64,000 bases of DNA from NCBI RefSeq assembly GCF_900176375.1, contig NZ_FWYF01000004.1, positions 372,001-436,000 of the forward strand, written 5' to 3'. The notes beneath the pieces were generated by a model. That model was not told where the DNA came from and did no database searches. It worked only from the letters and a program-made list of their open reading frames with translations. This document shows, piece after piece, positions 44,974 through 54,039 of this stretch (positions are counted from its first letter, which is position 1; each line of letters begins with the position of its first letter). Origin of the DNA: Reichenbachiella faecimaris (GTDB lineage: Bacteria > Bacteroidota > Bacteroidia > Cytophagales > Cyclobacteriaceae). The translations under genes and the position numbers were made by a program.

Positions 44974-47136
44974 TTATTTTAATATTATCTTTTGAACAAA
45001 TGACCTGTCAGTACCTTCTCCCTTGAGAATCAATATGCCTTTGTAGGAAGCTTTCAATTGGAATTTGACTTTTCCATTGGTCACAAGACGTGATTGTAGC
45101 ATTTCACCATTTAGATTCAACAACACCAACCTATCTACATGAGGTGCCTCTACTGTAAAAGTCCCCGCACTTGGATTAGGGTATATTTTTAGCTGATCTA
45201 AAGGCTCCCCTTCAAAACCAAGAACAGGCTCTTCTGGATCATCTGGATTATCTGGATCGTCTGGATCGCCAGAGTCATCATAAGATGCTCCTGCAAAACG
45301 TCCAATATCGTCTTCTTTAAGTTGTGCTGTGCTTCCTTCATTGAAGCCAGGAATGTCGTTGATATCACCCTTCCAAGCACCTACCAAAAGGTGATGTTGG
45401 GTAAATGGGCCAACTGTATTTCCATCTTGATCTTCGTAAGTGATATCACCACCAAATGCATGATAATGATAACCAAAGCTACTATGATCATGCCCACCAA
45501 AATCATCTAATTCGTCTCCAAACCCTTCCATATCAGAATAACCATCTTCGTATTTTCCAAAAAGGGCAATTCCGTCGTAAGAGAAACCAATCAATGGGGG
45601 ATGATCTTGATCCACATAGTCTGATTCATTGTATAGATTAATACCATTACCATTATATCCATGTCCGTCTGCATGGTAATGCAGCCCCATACCTCTGCCC
45701 ACATGAATACCTGTACTCGTAATTTCTGCATCTGCAGCAGCCACTCTTAAGTTATTGTTGTAGGACGGATAAATCACCACTCCATCTATAGCCACTCCAT
45801 TAGACGATGTGCCCGAATAATTGTACACATCATACTCAGACGCATCAATATTTAGATCACTGGCCAAACTACCATAAGGCGTCAGGTCATTGTCAGTCAA
45901 TTCTTCTATCAAACCGTAATCCTTGAGTGGTATCTTAACCAATTTCACTTCAAGAATGGCATTTCTGGTAATGGATTGCTCATCATATCCTCCGCCTTCT
46001 CCATCTCCTGGAGGCCTTGCCACATCAATTAAAAAATTAGGTCCATCAGAAGCATTGTGTGAGGCAATCACCATAAATGGATGACGCACACCATCGCCAT
46101 CAGCCGCATTTGTGAAATACACATATTCTACCGTACTCTCCCCAATTTTACCATTGTAAATATCATTTGCACCAAAGGTTCTGGCTAATAAATTGTCCCT
46201 AAAAGTCAAATACACTGACTTGTCGTAACGCAGCGTTGCCCCGTCTTCATCAAGCGTAGTTTCAATTTCATCTAAAGCCTCACTTGCTGCAGTATTGGCC
46301 GCATCAGTATTTCCAAATTGTGTTTGATAGGCTTCATCTACTTCACTCAAGAATTGTTCACCAAACAATGCACTTTCGTCATAATCCCAAACCTCATCTG
46401 GATAGGCAGCAAATGCATTGTCTTGCCATTCAATGCTGGAAGGATTGAATGCTGAACCTGGCTCTAGACTAAAATCGATTAAATCATGGGCATTGGCCAG
46501 ATAAAAAGCTGATGCATTTCCTTCTGTTGATGTAAACTGTACGTTCTCTCCAGATACGATCAGCCACTGATCTGTCCAACCAGAGTTGGCCTCAAACTCT
46601 CCTGATGTAGTGTTGTATTCATATTGAGCAACAGCTTTGATTGTTGTACTAGTCGCTGAACCACCTAATTCAAAAACAAGGTACCCCCCAGTAGCATCTA
46701 CATAATAAGAACCAGCATCAGTGATGACTGCATCTGTGCCATCGGCATTTAAAGCAGCGTAACTGTTCAATAATGGATGAATTCTATACTGGCCAGCCAA
46801 TTCATCCTCCGTATTTGAATTGATATCCACGAGCTGAAACATACCGTGCAACAAAGAACTATAAGTAGCAGTAGAACTGCTCAAATGATCCTTGCTTTTA
46901 AAACTCAGGCTCGTTGTAGAAACATCATCAAGCATCAAGGCATCTGTCTGCGTATCTGCATCCAGAATGATCACATGCTTTAAGTTTTCAATAGCAGAAA
47001 TACCAGAAGGTGTCCAAGACACATCAAAGGTTTGATCCAATATTTCGACAAATGTTTTGGGCCCGTGAGGCTCAAATGTCTGCGCTCGACCACCATAGGT
47101 CAAAACGATCAAAATAAGTAATAGTAACTTTTTCAT
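44974..47136 (-). CDS. YHYH-domain protein secreted by the type IX system
   Basis: The 720-residue protein opens with a signal (MKKLLLLILIVLTYGGRAQ) and ends with a T9SS sorting domain of about 70 residues (KIYPNPSAGTFTVEA to SFVQKIILK). The central part has the YHYH module: GMGLHYHADGHGYNG, GFSYDGIALFGKYEDGY and HDHSSFGYHYHAFGG, rich in His and Asp that could bind metal. A linker of Asp-Pro repeats at about residues 625-640 is coded by near-identical short repeats. It is likely displayed or released at the cell surface; the role of the YHYH module is unknown. Confidence 0.82.
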   Translation of the reverse strand: MKKLLLLILIVLTYGGRAQTFEPHGPKTFVEILDQTFDVSWTPSGISAIENLKHVIILDADTQTDALMLDDVSTTSLSFKSKDHLSSSTATYSSLLHGMFQLVDINSNTEDELAGQYRIHPLLNSYAALNADGTDAVITDAGSYYVDATGGYLVFELGGSATSTTIKAVAQYEYNTTSGEFEANSGWTDQWLIVSGENVQFTSTEGNASAFYLANAHDLIDFSLEPGSAFNPSSIEWQDNAFAAYPDEVWDYDESALFGEQFLSEVDEAYQTQFGNTDAANTAASEALDEIETTLDEDGATLRYDKSVYLTFRDNLLARTFGANDIYNGKIGESTVEYVYFTNAADGDGVRHPFMVIASHNASDGPNFLIDVARPPGDGEGGGYDEQSITRNAILEVKLVKIPLKDYGLIEELTDNDLTPYGSLASDLNIDASEYDVYNYSGTSSNGVAIDGVVIYPSYNNNLRVAAADAEITSTGIHVGRGMGLHYHADGHGYNGNGINLYNESDYVDQDHPPLIGFSYDGIALFGKYEDGYSDMEGFGDELDDFGGHDHSSFGYHYHAFGGDITYEDQDGNTVGPFTQHHLLVGAWKGDINDIPGFNEGSTAQLKEDDIGRFAGASYDDSGDPDDPDNPDDPEEPVLGFEGEPLDQLKIYPNPSAGTFTVEAPHVDRLVLLNLNGEMLQSRLVTNGKVKFQLKASYKGILILKGEGTDRSFVQKIILK

Positions 47137-47268
47137 AGCAGAATTTCAGTTTTCAATTTTCCCAAAAACTTGGGATGTCATGGTTAGAACGACTATTCTA
47201 GCCATAGCCCTACCTATACCAGATCATCTTCAAATGATTGATCGTATATTTAATCAAACAAAAAGAAA

Positions 47269-47946
47269 ATGAGTTCAAAAGTAATCATAACTGGAGCTAC
47301 TGGCATGGTAGGCAAAGGCGTTTTGCTCGAATGTCTGGATCATCCCGACATAATCCAGATACTAAGCATGGGTAGATCAAGTCTAAATATGACACATCCA
47401 AAATTGAAAGAATTGATCCATTCTGATTTTCTGAATTACACTGAAGTGAAAAATCAACTGGTCGGTTTTGACTCTTGCTATCTCTGCATGGGTGTAAGTG
47501 CTGGAGGACTAAAAGAAGAGAAGTATAAAGAACTCACCTATGACTACACCTTGACCTTAGCTAAAACCTTGTTAGCACTTAACCCCAACATGACATGCAC
47601 TTATGTATCTGGCGAAGGCACAGACTCCACGGAACAAGGCCGTACGATGTGGGCACGGGTCAAAGGAAAAACAGAAAATGATCTACTAAAACTTGGTTTC
47701 AAACAGGCTTTTATGTTCAGACCTGGCGCCATCATCCCTTTGAGAGGTATCAAGTCAAAAACCAAAGTCTATCAATTTATGTATGATTACTTTATGTGGC
47801 TTGTCAAATTGATCAAATTCTTAGCTCCCAACTCTGTGGTAAATACCACACAAATTGGACAGGCCATGATCAACGTAACCAAGTCAGGATTTGACAAGAA
47901 AGTTATTCGACCCAAAGAGATCATTCAGTTATCAAACATTACGTAA
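47269..47946 (+). CDS. NAD(P)-binding Rossmann protein, short epimerase-like
   Basis: The 225-residue protein starts VIITGATGMVGKGVLLECL, a GxxGxxG nucleotide-binding site. FDSCYLCMGVSAGG and YVSGEGTDSTEQGRTMWARVKGKTENDL give the catalytic segment, where the usual YxxxK is replaced by a WARVKGKTE pattern, as in HTATIP2-like members. The substrate is unknown. It lies one base upstream of the frameshifted DHFR-family gene. Confidence 0.83.
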   Translation: MSSKVIITGATGMVGKGVLLECLDHPDIIQILSMGRSSLNMTHPKLKELIHSDFLNYTEVKNQLVGFDSCYLCMGVSAGGLKEEKYKELTYDYTLTLAKTLLALNPNMTCTYVSGEGTDSTEQGRTMWARVKGKTENDLLKLGFKQAFMFRPGAIIPLRGIKSKTKVYQFMYDYFMWLVKLIKFLAPNSVVNTTQIGQAMINVTKSGFDKKVIRPKEIIQLSNIT

Positions 47947-47947
47947 A

Positions 47948-48489
47948 ATGAAAAAACGAAATAGGGTTTTTATTGGCACTAGCCTTGATGGCTACATTGC
48001 AGACAAAAATGGTGGATTGGATTGGCTAGATTCCATTCCTATTCCTGAAGGTGAAGACATGGGATATATAGCTTTTATTCAACAAATTGACGCCTTGTGA
48101 TGGGACGCGTGTCTTTTGAAACGGTTTGCAATTTTGATGTAGACTGGCCTTATGAAAAACCCGTCTTTGTATGGAGTAGCGTGCGCACTGAAATACCAGA
48201 AAGCCTCAAAGGCAAAGCCTTTCTGGTAAATGGGACAATCCAAGATATTTTGAATCAGATTCACGAAAAGGGATTTTACAGTCTTTATATTGATGGTGGT
48301 AAGACCATTCAGAGTTTTCTAAAAGAGGATTTGATTGACAGTATGATCATCACCATCATTCCACGTTTATTGGGAGCGGGAATTCCACTCTTTGGAGAAT
48401 TAGCAAATGAACTGGCTTTTGAATGTACTACTTCTAAAGTGTTTGCAGACAAAATAGTTCAGAACCATTTTCAAAGAATAAAAGAATGA
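47948..48489 (+). pseudogene. Dihydrofolate reductase-family gene broken by a frameshift
   Basis: The first part (47948-48100) encodes MKKRNRVFIGTSLDGYIADK to FIQQIDAL and stops. The second part in another frame (from 48100) continues MGRVSFETVCNFDVDWPYEKP through YIDGGKTIQSFLKEDLIDSM to HFQRIKE. Together they give one RibD-C/DHFR-like protein of about 180 residues. Adding one G near 48096 would join them as DALVMGRVSFE, so a one-base deletion in a GG pair is likely. The break reads TGATG, so re-initiation could still yield a second fragment. A sequencing error is the alternative. Confidence 0.8.
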
Positions 48490-48556
48490 CGGCAACTACC
48501 ATTTAGGTCTATCACAAACTTTGCTTTTTTATTCAAATAACCATTATCTTCGTTCC

Positions 48557-48575
48557 TGAATGACTCAGTCATTCA
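48557..48575. promoter_or_regulatory. 19-bp perfect palindrome upstream of the Gfo/Idh/MocA gene
   Basis: TGAATGACT-C-AGTCATTCA has 9-bp arms around one base and lies 72 bp before the start. This fits a dimeric regulator site. No such regulator gene is adjacent. Confidence 0.5.
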
Positions 48576-48591
48576 TCCCCCCACTAAACAC

Positions 48592-48621
48592 AAAACAGTA
48601 AGTTTCACTCAGAACTGTTTT
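48592..48621. other. Hairpin in the leader of the Gfo/Idh/MocA gene
   Basis: AAAACAGT and ACTGTTTT pair perfectly over 8 bp with a 14-nt loop, 25 bases before the start codon. It may be a leader structure or a weak terminator of the upstream broken gene. Confidence 0.4.
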
Positions 48622-48646
48622 ATTGAATTACAAAATTTAAAAAATT

Positions 48647-49747
48647 ATGAAAAGAAGAATTCTCTTGGGTTTTCTATTGGGGATTATGTGTTTGCACACC
48701 TCATCTGCACAACAAAATAAACCACTCAAAATTGGCGTCATTGGCCTCACACATACCCACGTGCACTGGATACTTGGTAGGCCTAAAGCGGATGACATCC
48801 AAATTGTAGGTATCGTGGAGCCCAACAAAGCTCTGGCTCAACGCTATGCTGATCAGCATGGCTATTCCATGGATCTGGTTTATGATACCATGGAGGAAAT
48901 GATCAAAGCCACACAACCTGTAGCCGTCACTGCATTTGGTGCAATCTACGAGCATTTGGCAGTGGTAGAAACCTGTGCACCCAAGGGCATTCACGTGATG
49001 GTAGAGAAACCACTGGCTGTCAGTATGGAGCACGCCATAAAAATGGAAGCCTTAGCCAAAAAACACAACATCCATCTGCTCACCAACTATGAAACCACTT
49101 GGTATGCTACCAATCACAAGGCATACGATATGGTGAATCAAGGGGAAATTGGTGACTTGCGAAAAATCGTGGTGCACGACGGCCACAAAGGCCCAATAGA
49201 ATTAGGCATCAATTCAGAATTTATTGACTGGCTCACTGATCCCATAGCCAATGGAGGTGGTGCTGTCGTCGACTTTGGCTGCTATGGTGCCAACCTGATC
49301 ACATGGATGACTCATGGACAAAAACCAGAACAAGTGATGGCCATGACTCAAACCATCAAACCAGATGTTTACACGAAAGTGGACGACGAGGCTACCATCG
49401 TTCTTAAGTACCCTAAGATGCAAGGCATCATTCAAGCTTCCTGGAACTGGCCCATTGCCAGAAAAGACTTGGAAGTGTATGGGCAAACTGGATACATCTA
49501 TTCCGACAACCGCAGCGACTTGCGCTATAGATTGAGTGAAGAACAAGTCGAAAAAAGCGAAAAACTGACAGCACGTACTTATCCATACAACGACCCCTTT
49601 GCTTTGCTAGCTGCTGTGGTAAAAGGCGAAGTCACACTCCCACCCTTCGCGCTTTCTTCTTTGGAAAATAACTTGATCGTGGTGGAAATCTTAGACGCCG
49701 CCAGAGAAAGTGCGCAAACCGGAAGAACAATTGAGCTGAACCCTTAG
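48647..49747 (+). CDS. Gfo/Idh/MocA-family oxidoreductase with signal peptide
   Basis: The 366-residue protein has an N-terminal signal ([22 protein letters not shown]), unusual for this NAD(P)-dependent family but frequent in Bacteroidota. The Rossmann part shows [17 protein letters not shown] and [17 protein letters not shown] with the EKP lysine. The C-terminal sheet carries [19 protein letters not shown]. It probably oxidises or reduces a sugar or cyclitol, perhaps in the periplasm. It stands alone with two palindromes upstream. Confidence 0.87.
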   Translation: MKRRILLGFLLGIMCLHTSSAQQNKPLKIGVIGLTHTHVHWILGRPKADDIQIVGIVEPNKALAQRYADQHGYSMDLVYDTMEEMIKATQPVAVTAFGAIYEHLAVVETCAPKGIHVMVEKPLAVSMEHAIKMEALAKKHNIHLLTNYETTWYATNHKAYDMVNQGEIGDLRKIVVHDGHKGPIELGINSEFIDWLTDPIANGGGAVVDFGCYGANLITWMTHGQKPEQVMAMTQTIKPDVYTKVDDEATIVLKYPKMQGIIQASWNWPIARKDLEVYGQTGYIYSDNRSDLRYRLSEEQVEKSEKLTARTYPYNDPFALLAAVVKGEVTLPPFALSSLENNLIVVEILDAARESAQTGRTIELNP

Positions 49748-49797
49748 TCTTTATTGCCCGAGCGATTAACTTTGCGTTTTTATTCGAAACACACACT

Positions 49798-50349
49798 ATG
49801 AAAATATTTCCAAGTAATCCCTGGCACAAGGTGGCCGTCGGCGCGGGCACGCCGAACGTGGTGAATGGTATCATTGAAATTCCGCAAAATACGCGAGCCA
49901 AGTACGAACTAGACAAAGACTCTGGTCTTCTGATGATGGATCGTGTACTGTACTCGGCCATGTACTACCCAGCCAATTATGGTTTCATTCCACAGACCTA
50001 TTGTGACGATGGGGATCCATTGGATATTGTGGTGCTTTCGCAAATAGACATCGTACCTATGTGTATCGTGTCTGCCAAAGTAATTGGCGTAATGCGGATG
50101 TTGGATGGTGGTGAAGCTGATGATAAAATCATCGCTGTGGCTGAAAATGACATGAGTGTGAATCACATGAATGACATTGCAGACTTGCCTCCTCATTTTA
50201 CCAAAGAGTTGAAAAACTTCTTTGAGGATTATAAGAAGCTGGAGCACAAAACGGTAGAAGTAGAAGAGTTTCAAGATGCGGCTACCGCCAAAAAGATCAT
50301 CTTACAAAGTATCGAAGACTATAAAGAGCTCATGGCTAAAAATTCATAA
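49798..50349 (+). CDS. ppa: Inorganic pyrophosphatase, family I
   Basis: The 183-residue enzyme contains the signature [13 protein letters not shown], with metal-binding Asp residues, plus [14 protein letters not shown] and [16 protein letters not shown]. It hydrolyses pyrophosphate in the cytoplasm and pulls biosynthetic reactions forward. It is close to the usual bacterial length. A small membrane protein gene follows by 13 bases. Confidence 0.95.
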   Translation: MKIFPSNPWHKVAVGAGTPNVVNGIIEIPQNTRAKYELDKDSGLLMMDRVLYSAMYYPANYGFIPQTYCDDGDPLDIVVLSQIDIVPMCIVSAKVIGVMRMLDGGEADDKIIAVAENDMSVNHMNDIADLPPHFTKELKNFFEDYKKLEHKTVEVEEFQDAATAKKIILQSIEDYKELMAKNS

Positions 50350-50362
50350 AACCAAACCAACC

Positions 50363-50719
50363 ATGACCGAAATCCTTATTCCCACCTTGGCGGCGCTAAT
50401 TGGCACTGCTTTTGGTGGATTGATCACTTACTTCACACAGCGCCAGCAGCTCAAGCACGACTTGGAAATCCTCAAGCAAACCTACAAGACGGATTTTATG
50501 GCTGAGGAAACAGCCAAGCATTTTCTGAATCACAGGACACATATAGAAAGGTCTTTTGATGTACTACAAAAACATTTGGGTGGGTTTGAAGACAATGAGT
50601 TACGTAAAATCCTAGTTCGTGCAGGAGCAATTCGTGAATTCCGTGAGGATGGTTCTGAGTGGTGGAAATTGCTTTCTAGAATGGATGAGTATATTGAAAG
50701 GAAAAAGAACGGAAAATAA
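50363..50719 (+). CDS. Small membrane-anchored protein, unknown
   Basis: Read from the ATG at 50363 (MTEILIPTLAALIGTAFGGLI), the 118-residue protein has one N-terminal membrane helix, then a charged helical domain (QRQQLKHDLEILKQTYKTDF, EETAKHFLNHRTHIERSFDVLQKHLG). No family is recognised, though similar one-helix proteins are common next to phage or plasmid genes. It follows ppa closely and may be in its operon. Confidence 0.55.
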   Translation: MTEILIPTLAALIGTAFGGLITYFTQRQQLKHDLEILKQTYKTDFMAEETAKHFLNHRTHIERSFDVLQKHLGGFEDNELRKILVRAGAIREFREDGSEWWKLLSRMDEYIERKKNGK

Positions 50720-50768
50720 TATAAAGAAGTAACTTTTGTGTCAGAGGGAGAAGCAAGACATTACATTT

Positions 50769-51581
50769 CTATTGTGCTCTCATATAACCTTTCCAGCCGC
50801 TGACCAAATTTGCTTCATTCGTTTCTAATGCTCCAAGGACTTCACTCAAATTGCTGTAAGCCATCAACTCAAGCAATTTGTCTTTACCATATTCAGATTC
50901 GATATATATAACTACCGAACCTGAAAGTCCATATCTTAATTTTCCTGACCAAAAATTTGCCAGGCTTGACGGAATATTGCCTTGTGTGATGGCCTCCTTT
51001 ACCTCTGCCATTCTTTCCGAATCACATTGGCCAGACACATAGGTCGCCAAACCTTCTACAAACCAATCGATTCCATTGATCTCACTGAAATCCGAACTCT
51101 TGCCATACTGTCCGTGTAGTACATGCACCAGTTCATGAATGATCAACTTTTGGGTTTTAAGGGTATCAACATACGAATGCTCACAGGCTAAACTGTCCCA
51201 CCTTTTAGGTGAAATCATGTCCAATTTGGTAGCTACACCACTAGCAACCATCCAGCATTGAGATTTGAAACTGGGCATTCCCCAATCCTTTTGCCATACA
51301 CTGTCCAGGGAAACACGATTGGGATGAATGTAGATGCTAAATTTATTTTTGAAAGAGACACCAAAGAATCTCTCTACGTCGTCCAAACCGTTTAAAAAGT
51401 AAGGTGCGTATATCTGCATATCAGCAGAATCCACTGATGTATAAAACACAGAAAACCTAGGGTACTTTTTCACCAACCACTCATCGTGTGTTAGATGTCG
51501 TCCCAGCCCATTGACATAAATGAATACTGAAACAATGAACAAAAAAACTCTCATCACAGGTATTACTATTTGTCTAGTCAT
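50769..51581 (-). CDS. Membrane-anchored or secreted zinc peptidase-like protein
   Basis: The 270-residue protein has an N-terminal hydrophobic helix (VFLFIVSVFIYVNG) and the gluzincin-type motif LIIHELVHVLHGQYG (His149, Glu150, His153), with the third ligand Glu176 in DWFVEGLATYVSG. This fits the peptidase MA-like clan. Signal peptide or anchor cannot be told apart. Substrate unknown. An alternative start nine codons in is possible. Confidence 0.75.
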   Translation of the reverse strand: MTRQIVIPVMRVFLFIVSVFIYVNGLGRHLTHDEWLVKKYPRFSVFYTSVDSADMQIYAPYFLNGLDDVERFFGVSFKNKFSIYIHPNRVSLDSVWQKDWGMPSFKSQCWMVASGVATKLDMISPKRWDSLACEHSYVDTLKTQKLIIHELVHVLHGQYGKSSDFSEINGIDWFVEGLATYVSGQCDSERMAEVKEAITQGNIPSSLANFWSGKLRYGLSGSVVIYIESEYGKDKLLELMAYSNLSEVLGALETNEANLVSGWKGYMRAQ

Positions 51582-51645
51582 CTTGGGACATTAGACAATG
51601 GCTATGCATGATGAGTTACAGTATTATTTAATAAATTTTGCTTCA

Positions 51646-52299
51646 CTACTTTTCATCCTTAAAAGGGAAATAATCCAACACATCGTACTCCCACACATTG
51701 GTAGGGAATATCACTACCAAATTGGCAGTTTTTTCTCCAACATTCTTGAAAGCATGTGGCACCATAGGTGGAATGTTGACAATGTATGGCGCTTCGATAG
51801 TAAAAAGGGTGTCTCCCAGTGCATAAAGAACAGTACCTTCCAGCAATACATGCGATTCCTCTCCCTTGTGAGTATGCATTGGTGGCGCCCCTCCTGGAAA
51901 AGTTTCCGTAATACCAATTACCAGATTCTGATAGCCATGTTTGTAACCTTCCATCACATGCACATATTCTCCCGGCCCTGGATTGATCGCTGGTAAGTCT
52001 TCTACCTTGGCCACGTACTCACTCCAATTTTTCAACTCCTTACTTTCATATCCAGGTGGTACTGTTCTCCGCTCTAGCACCTTATGAGAATGGTGCTGTG
52101 AATGCAAATACTCTATAATTGAATCAGGCACAGTCTTGATTTCGTCCACCAGTCCTTCTATCGAAAAGGTCTCTTTAGCCGAATCATGGGTGTGGGTATC
52201 TGCGCCATGTGTATGTGGAGCATTTTCGCTGGTTCGAGGGGTGCAAGCATACAAGCAGCATATCCCCAAGACCAATAGGGTCGAGTTTAGTTTTAGCAT
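51646..52299 (-). CDS. Cupin-domain lipoprotein
   Basis: The 217-residue protein carries a lipobox (LLVLGICCLYAC, then TPRTSENA) and a His/Asp-rich spacer (HTHGADTHTHDSA). The C-terminal cupin has MHTHKGEESHVLLEGTVLYALG, with metal ligands HxH and E, and VPHAFKNVG. The N-terminal half resembles no known domain. It likely acts in the periplasm; the reaction is unknown. Confidence 0.8.
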   Translation of the reverse strand: MLKLNSTLLVLGICCLYACTPRTSENAPHTHGADTHTHDSAKETFSIEGLVDEIKTVPDSIIEYLHSQHHSHKVLERRTVPPGYESKELKNWSEYVAKVEDLPAINPGPGEYVHVMEGYKHGYQNLVIGITETFPGGAPPMHTHKGEESHVLLEGTVLYALGDTLFTIEAPYIVNIPPMVPHAFKNVGEKTANLVVIFPTNVWEYDVLDYFPFKDEK

Positions 52300-52319
52300 T
52301 TGTATGAACTGTTGATTAT

Positions 52320-52691
52320 ATGATAAATATAATTCATAATCCCCTGTATATCAAACACCTGCAAACCTGTCAACTTGGCTCATTTATTGGTTGGGTAAAA
52401 GGATTGACAAATCATAGCTATACGAAATCATTTTACCATGAAACCCTTTGCCATCATTCCATCTATTCATGGCTTTCCACCCAAGGAAATTTGATCATCC
52501 AAGGCGCGTACGTAAATGAAGATGTGGCTTTATCAGTCAGGATACCATGGTTGGACTTGGAAAGTCCGCCACAATTAGTAAATTTAAAACAAGACGACCA
52601 TTGCTACCTCCTTTTAATCCAATTCAAAAGCAAAATAATTCAGCATGGTCTTCATTTCTTGGGCTGTAGGATTTATACTTGCGAATTCTAA
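52320..52691 (+). CDS. Hypothetical protein, doubtful
   Basis: A 123-codon frame begins only 20 bases from the divergent cupin start, leaving little room for two promoters. Its sequence (HSIYSWLSTQGNLIIQGAYVNED, DDHCYLLLIQFKSKIIQHG) is not low complexity but matches nothing I know. It could be a real small gene or just an open frame upstream of the cupin gene. Confidence 0.35.
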   Translation: MINIIHNPLYIKHLQTCQLGSFIGWVKGLTNHSYTKSFYHETLCHHSIYSWLSTQGNLIIQGAYVNEDVALSVRIPWLDLESPPQLVNLKQDDHCYLLLIQFKSKIIQHGLHFLGCRIYTCEF

Positions 52692-52715
52692 TTCCTGTTA
52701 ATTAAATCGACTCTT

Positions 52716-53039
52716 ATGTTTAAATCAATCGGTAATTTCTTTAAAGGTCTATTCCAATCTGAGCCAGAAGAATTGATCGCAAGAATCTCCAAGGAAAATC
52801 AAATCGAGCTTTACAGAACTTTGAAGCTTGCTGAAGAAGTAAAAGAAGAGCAAAAAAGACAGGCGATTCTGGCAGAGAAACGTGCTAAAAAAGAAGCTGA
52901 AATCGCTAGAAAAAAGGCAGAAAAGCAAGCTAAAATAGACGCAAAAATCGCTGCTAAAAAAGCGGCAGAAGAAGCTAAAGCCGCTGCCAAGGCTGCAAAA
53001 CTTGCTGAAAAAGAAGCCAAAAAGAATAAGGTAGCTTAA
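52716..53039 (+). CDS. Lys/Ala-rich coiled-coil small protein
   Basis: The 107-residue protein starts with an amphipathic stretch (MFKSIGNFFKGLFQS). It continues as an uninterrupted charged helix with strings such as KKAEKQAKIDAKIAAKKAAEE. Such sequence suits a TolA-like spacer or nucleic-acid binding, but gives no safe function. Codon use is normal. Confidence 0.7.
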   Translation: MFKSIGNFFKGLFQSEPEELIARISKENQIELYRTLKLAEEVKEEQKRQAILAEKRAKKEAEIARKKAEKQAKIDAKIAAKKAAEEAKAAAKAAKLAEKEAKKNKVA

Positions 53040-53103
53040 TCCAATTCCAACATAACACTTTTCATTCTTGTAGAAATAACTAATCGCCTATTTCGACAGG
53101 TCA

Positions 53104-53433
53104 ATGAGAATTTCAACTCGGCATACTGCGTCTAAAACGGAAGAAATAATTCAGGTTTTGAATACAGGAATTCAAGATACTTCTACCAAGCGTTTTGGGC
53201 GAGAGCGCAACAAAACAGTCATAGCCAAAAAGTCAGCTTTTGTTGGCGTACAAATCGCACGCCGAGCGCACGAACTAATCATAGCAGGCACCTTGCCTTC
53301 ATTATTGTCCGACCTATTATCTGAAATCCGCCTGTTTGAAGGCCTATTCTATATGTTTGAATTTATGTTCCGTTCCCAATGGGAAAAACCCGAAATGGAA
53401 ACAGGAACAATTCTGAGTCAGAAATATTGCTAA
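53104..53433 (+). CDS. Hypothetical protein, doubtful
   Basis: This is a 109-codon frame with no recognisable family. It includes the segments IAKKSAFVGVQIARRAHELI and LPSLLSDLLSEIRLFEGLFYMFEFM. It ends 8 bases before the GNAT start and may be co-transcribed with it. There is weak support beyond length. Confidence 0.3.
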   Translation: MRISTRHTASKTEEIIQVLNTGIQDTSTKRFGRERNKTVIAKKSAFVGVQIARRAHELIIAGTLPSLLSDLLSEIRLFEGLFYMFEFMFRSQWEKPEMETGTILSQKYC

Positions 53434-53441
53434 ACTGAACA

Positions 53442-53924
53442 TTGAACACACGAAAAGCCACACTTAGAGATTATGATGCAATTTGGGACATCTTTCAGTC
53501 GGTAATCAAGACTGGAGATACCTACGTTTTTGATCCTGAAACACCTATAGAAGACTTGCAAAAACATTGGTTTGCTGACCTTATGGATACTTTTGTTGCT
53601 GAAAAAGATGGAAGAATATTAGGCACCTACATCATCAAACCCAATCAGCCTGATTTGGGCAATCACATCGCCAATGCCAGTTATATGATTCATCCTGACG
53701 CGCAAGGAAAAGGAATAGGCCAACTTTTAGGTGAACATTCTATCCATTATGCCAAGCAAAAAGGCTACCATGCCATACAGTTTAACCTTGTGGTCAGTAC
53801 CAACACAGCAGCAGTCCAACTTTGGAAAAAATTTGGCTTTGAAATCATTGGGACTACGCCTAATGGATTCCGACATCAATCCTTGGGGCTGGTCGATACC
53901 TATATGATGTACAAAAAGCTCTAA
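53442..53924 (+). CDS. GNAT-family N-acetyltransferase
   Basis: The 160-residue protein has the acetyl-CoA loop HPDAQGKGIGQLLGEHSI and VVSTNTAAVQLWKKFGFEIIGTTP. The start is a TTG at 53442, the first possible codon after an in-frame stop, and the N-terminus NTRKATLRDYDAIWDIF is the usual one for the family. It resembles the phosphinothricin/YjaB-type group; the substrate is unknown. Confidence 0.85.
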   Translation: MNTRKATLRDYDAIWDIFQSVIKTGDTYVFDPETPIEDLQKHWFADLMDTFVAEKDGRILGTYIIKPNQPDLGNHIANASYMIHPDAQGKGIGQLLGEHSIHYAKQKGYHAIQFNLVVSTNTAAVQLWKKFGFEIIGTTPNGFRHQSLGLVDTYMMYKKL

Positions 53925-53974
53925 CACTCCCCTAGAGCCTTTAATCAGTGTTTTTTCGGTTTATTTTTAATATT

Positions 53975-54039
53975 ATCTCAAAAATAGAAACATATATATT
54001 ATCATTGCCGTTTATAACATCTCAAAAATAGAAAGATAT
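53975..54039. promoter_or_regulatory. Tandem 21-bp direct repeats upstream of the second padR (candidate operator)
   Basis: Copies at 53975-53995 and 54019-54039 contain ATCTCAAAAATAGAAA then CATAT or GATAT, matching at 20 of 21 positions. The offset is 44 bp. The nearer copy runs into the padR ATG, so binding would also mask translation start or the transcript leader. The layout mirrors that at 1961-2025, with a different sequence. Confidence 0.55.

Noticed and set aside
45233-45270. Short tandem DNA repeats (CTGGAT units)
   Set aside because: They are explained by the Asp-Pro linker of the T9SS protein and are not a CRISPR or a regulatory array.
50276-50362. Longer start for the small membrane protein, inside ppa
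   Set aside because: The extra 29 codons lie in the ppa gene and precede a natural membrane-helix start at 50363.
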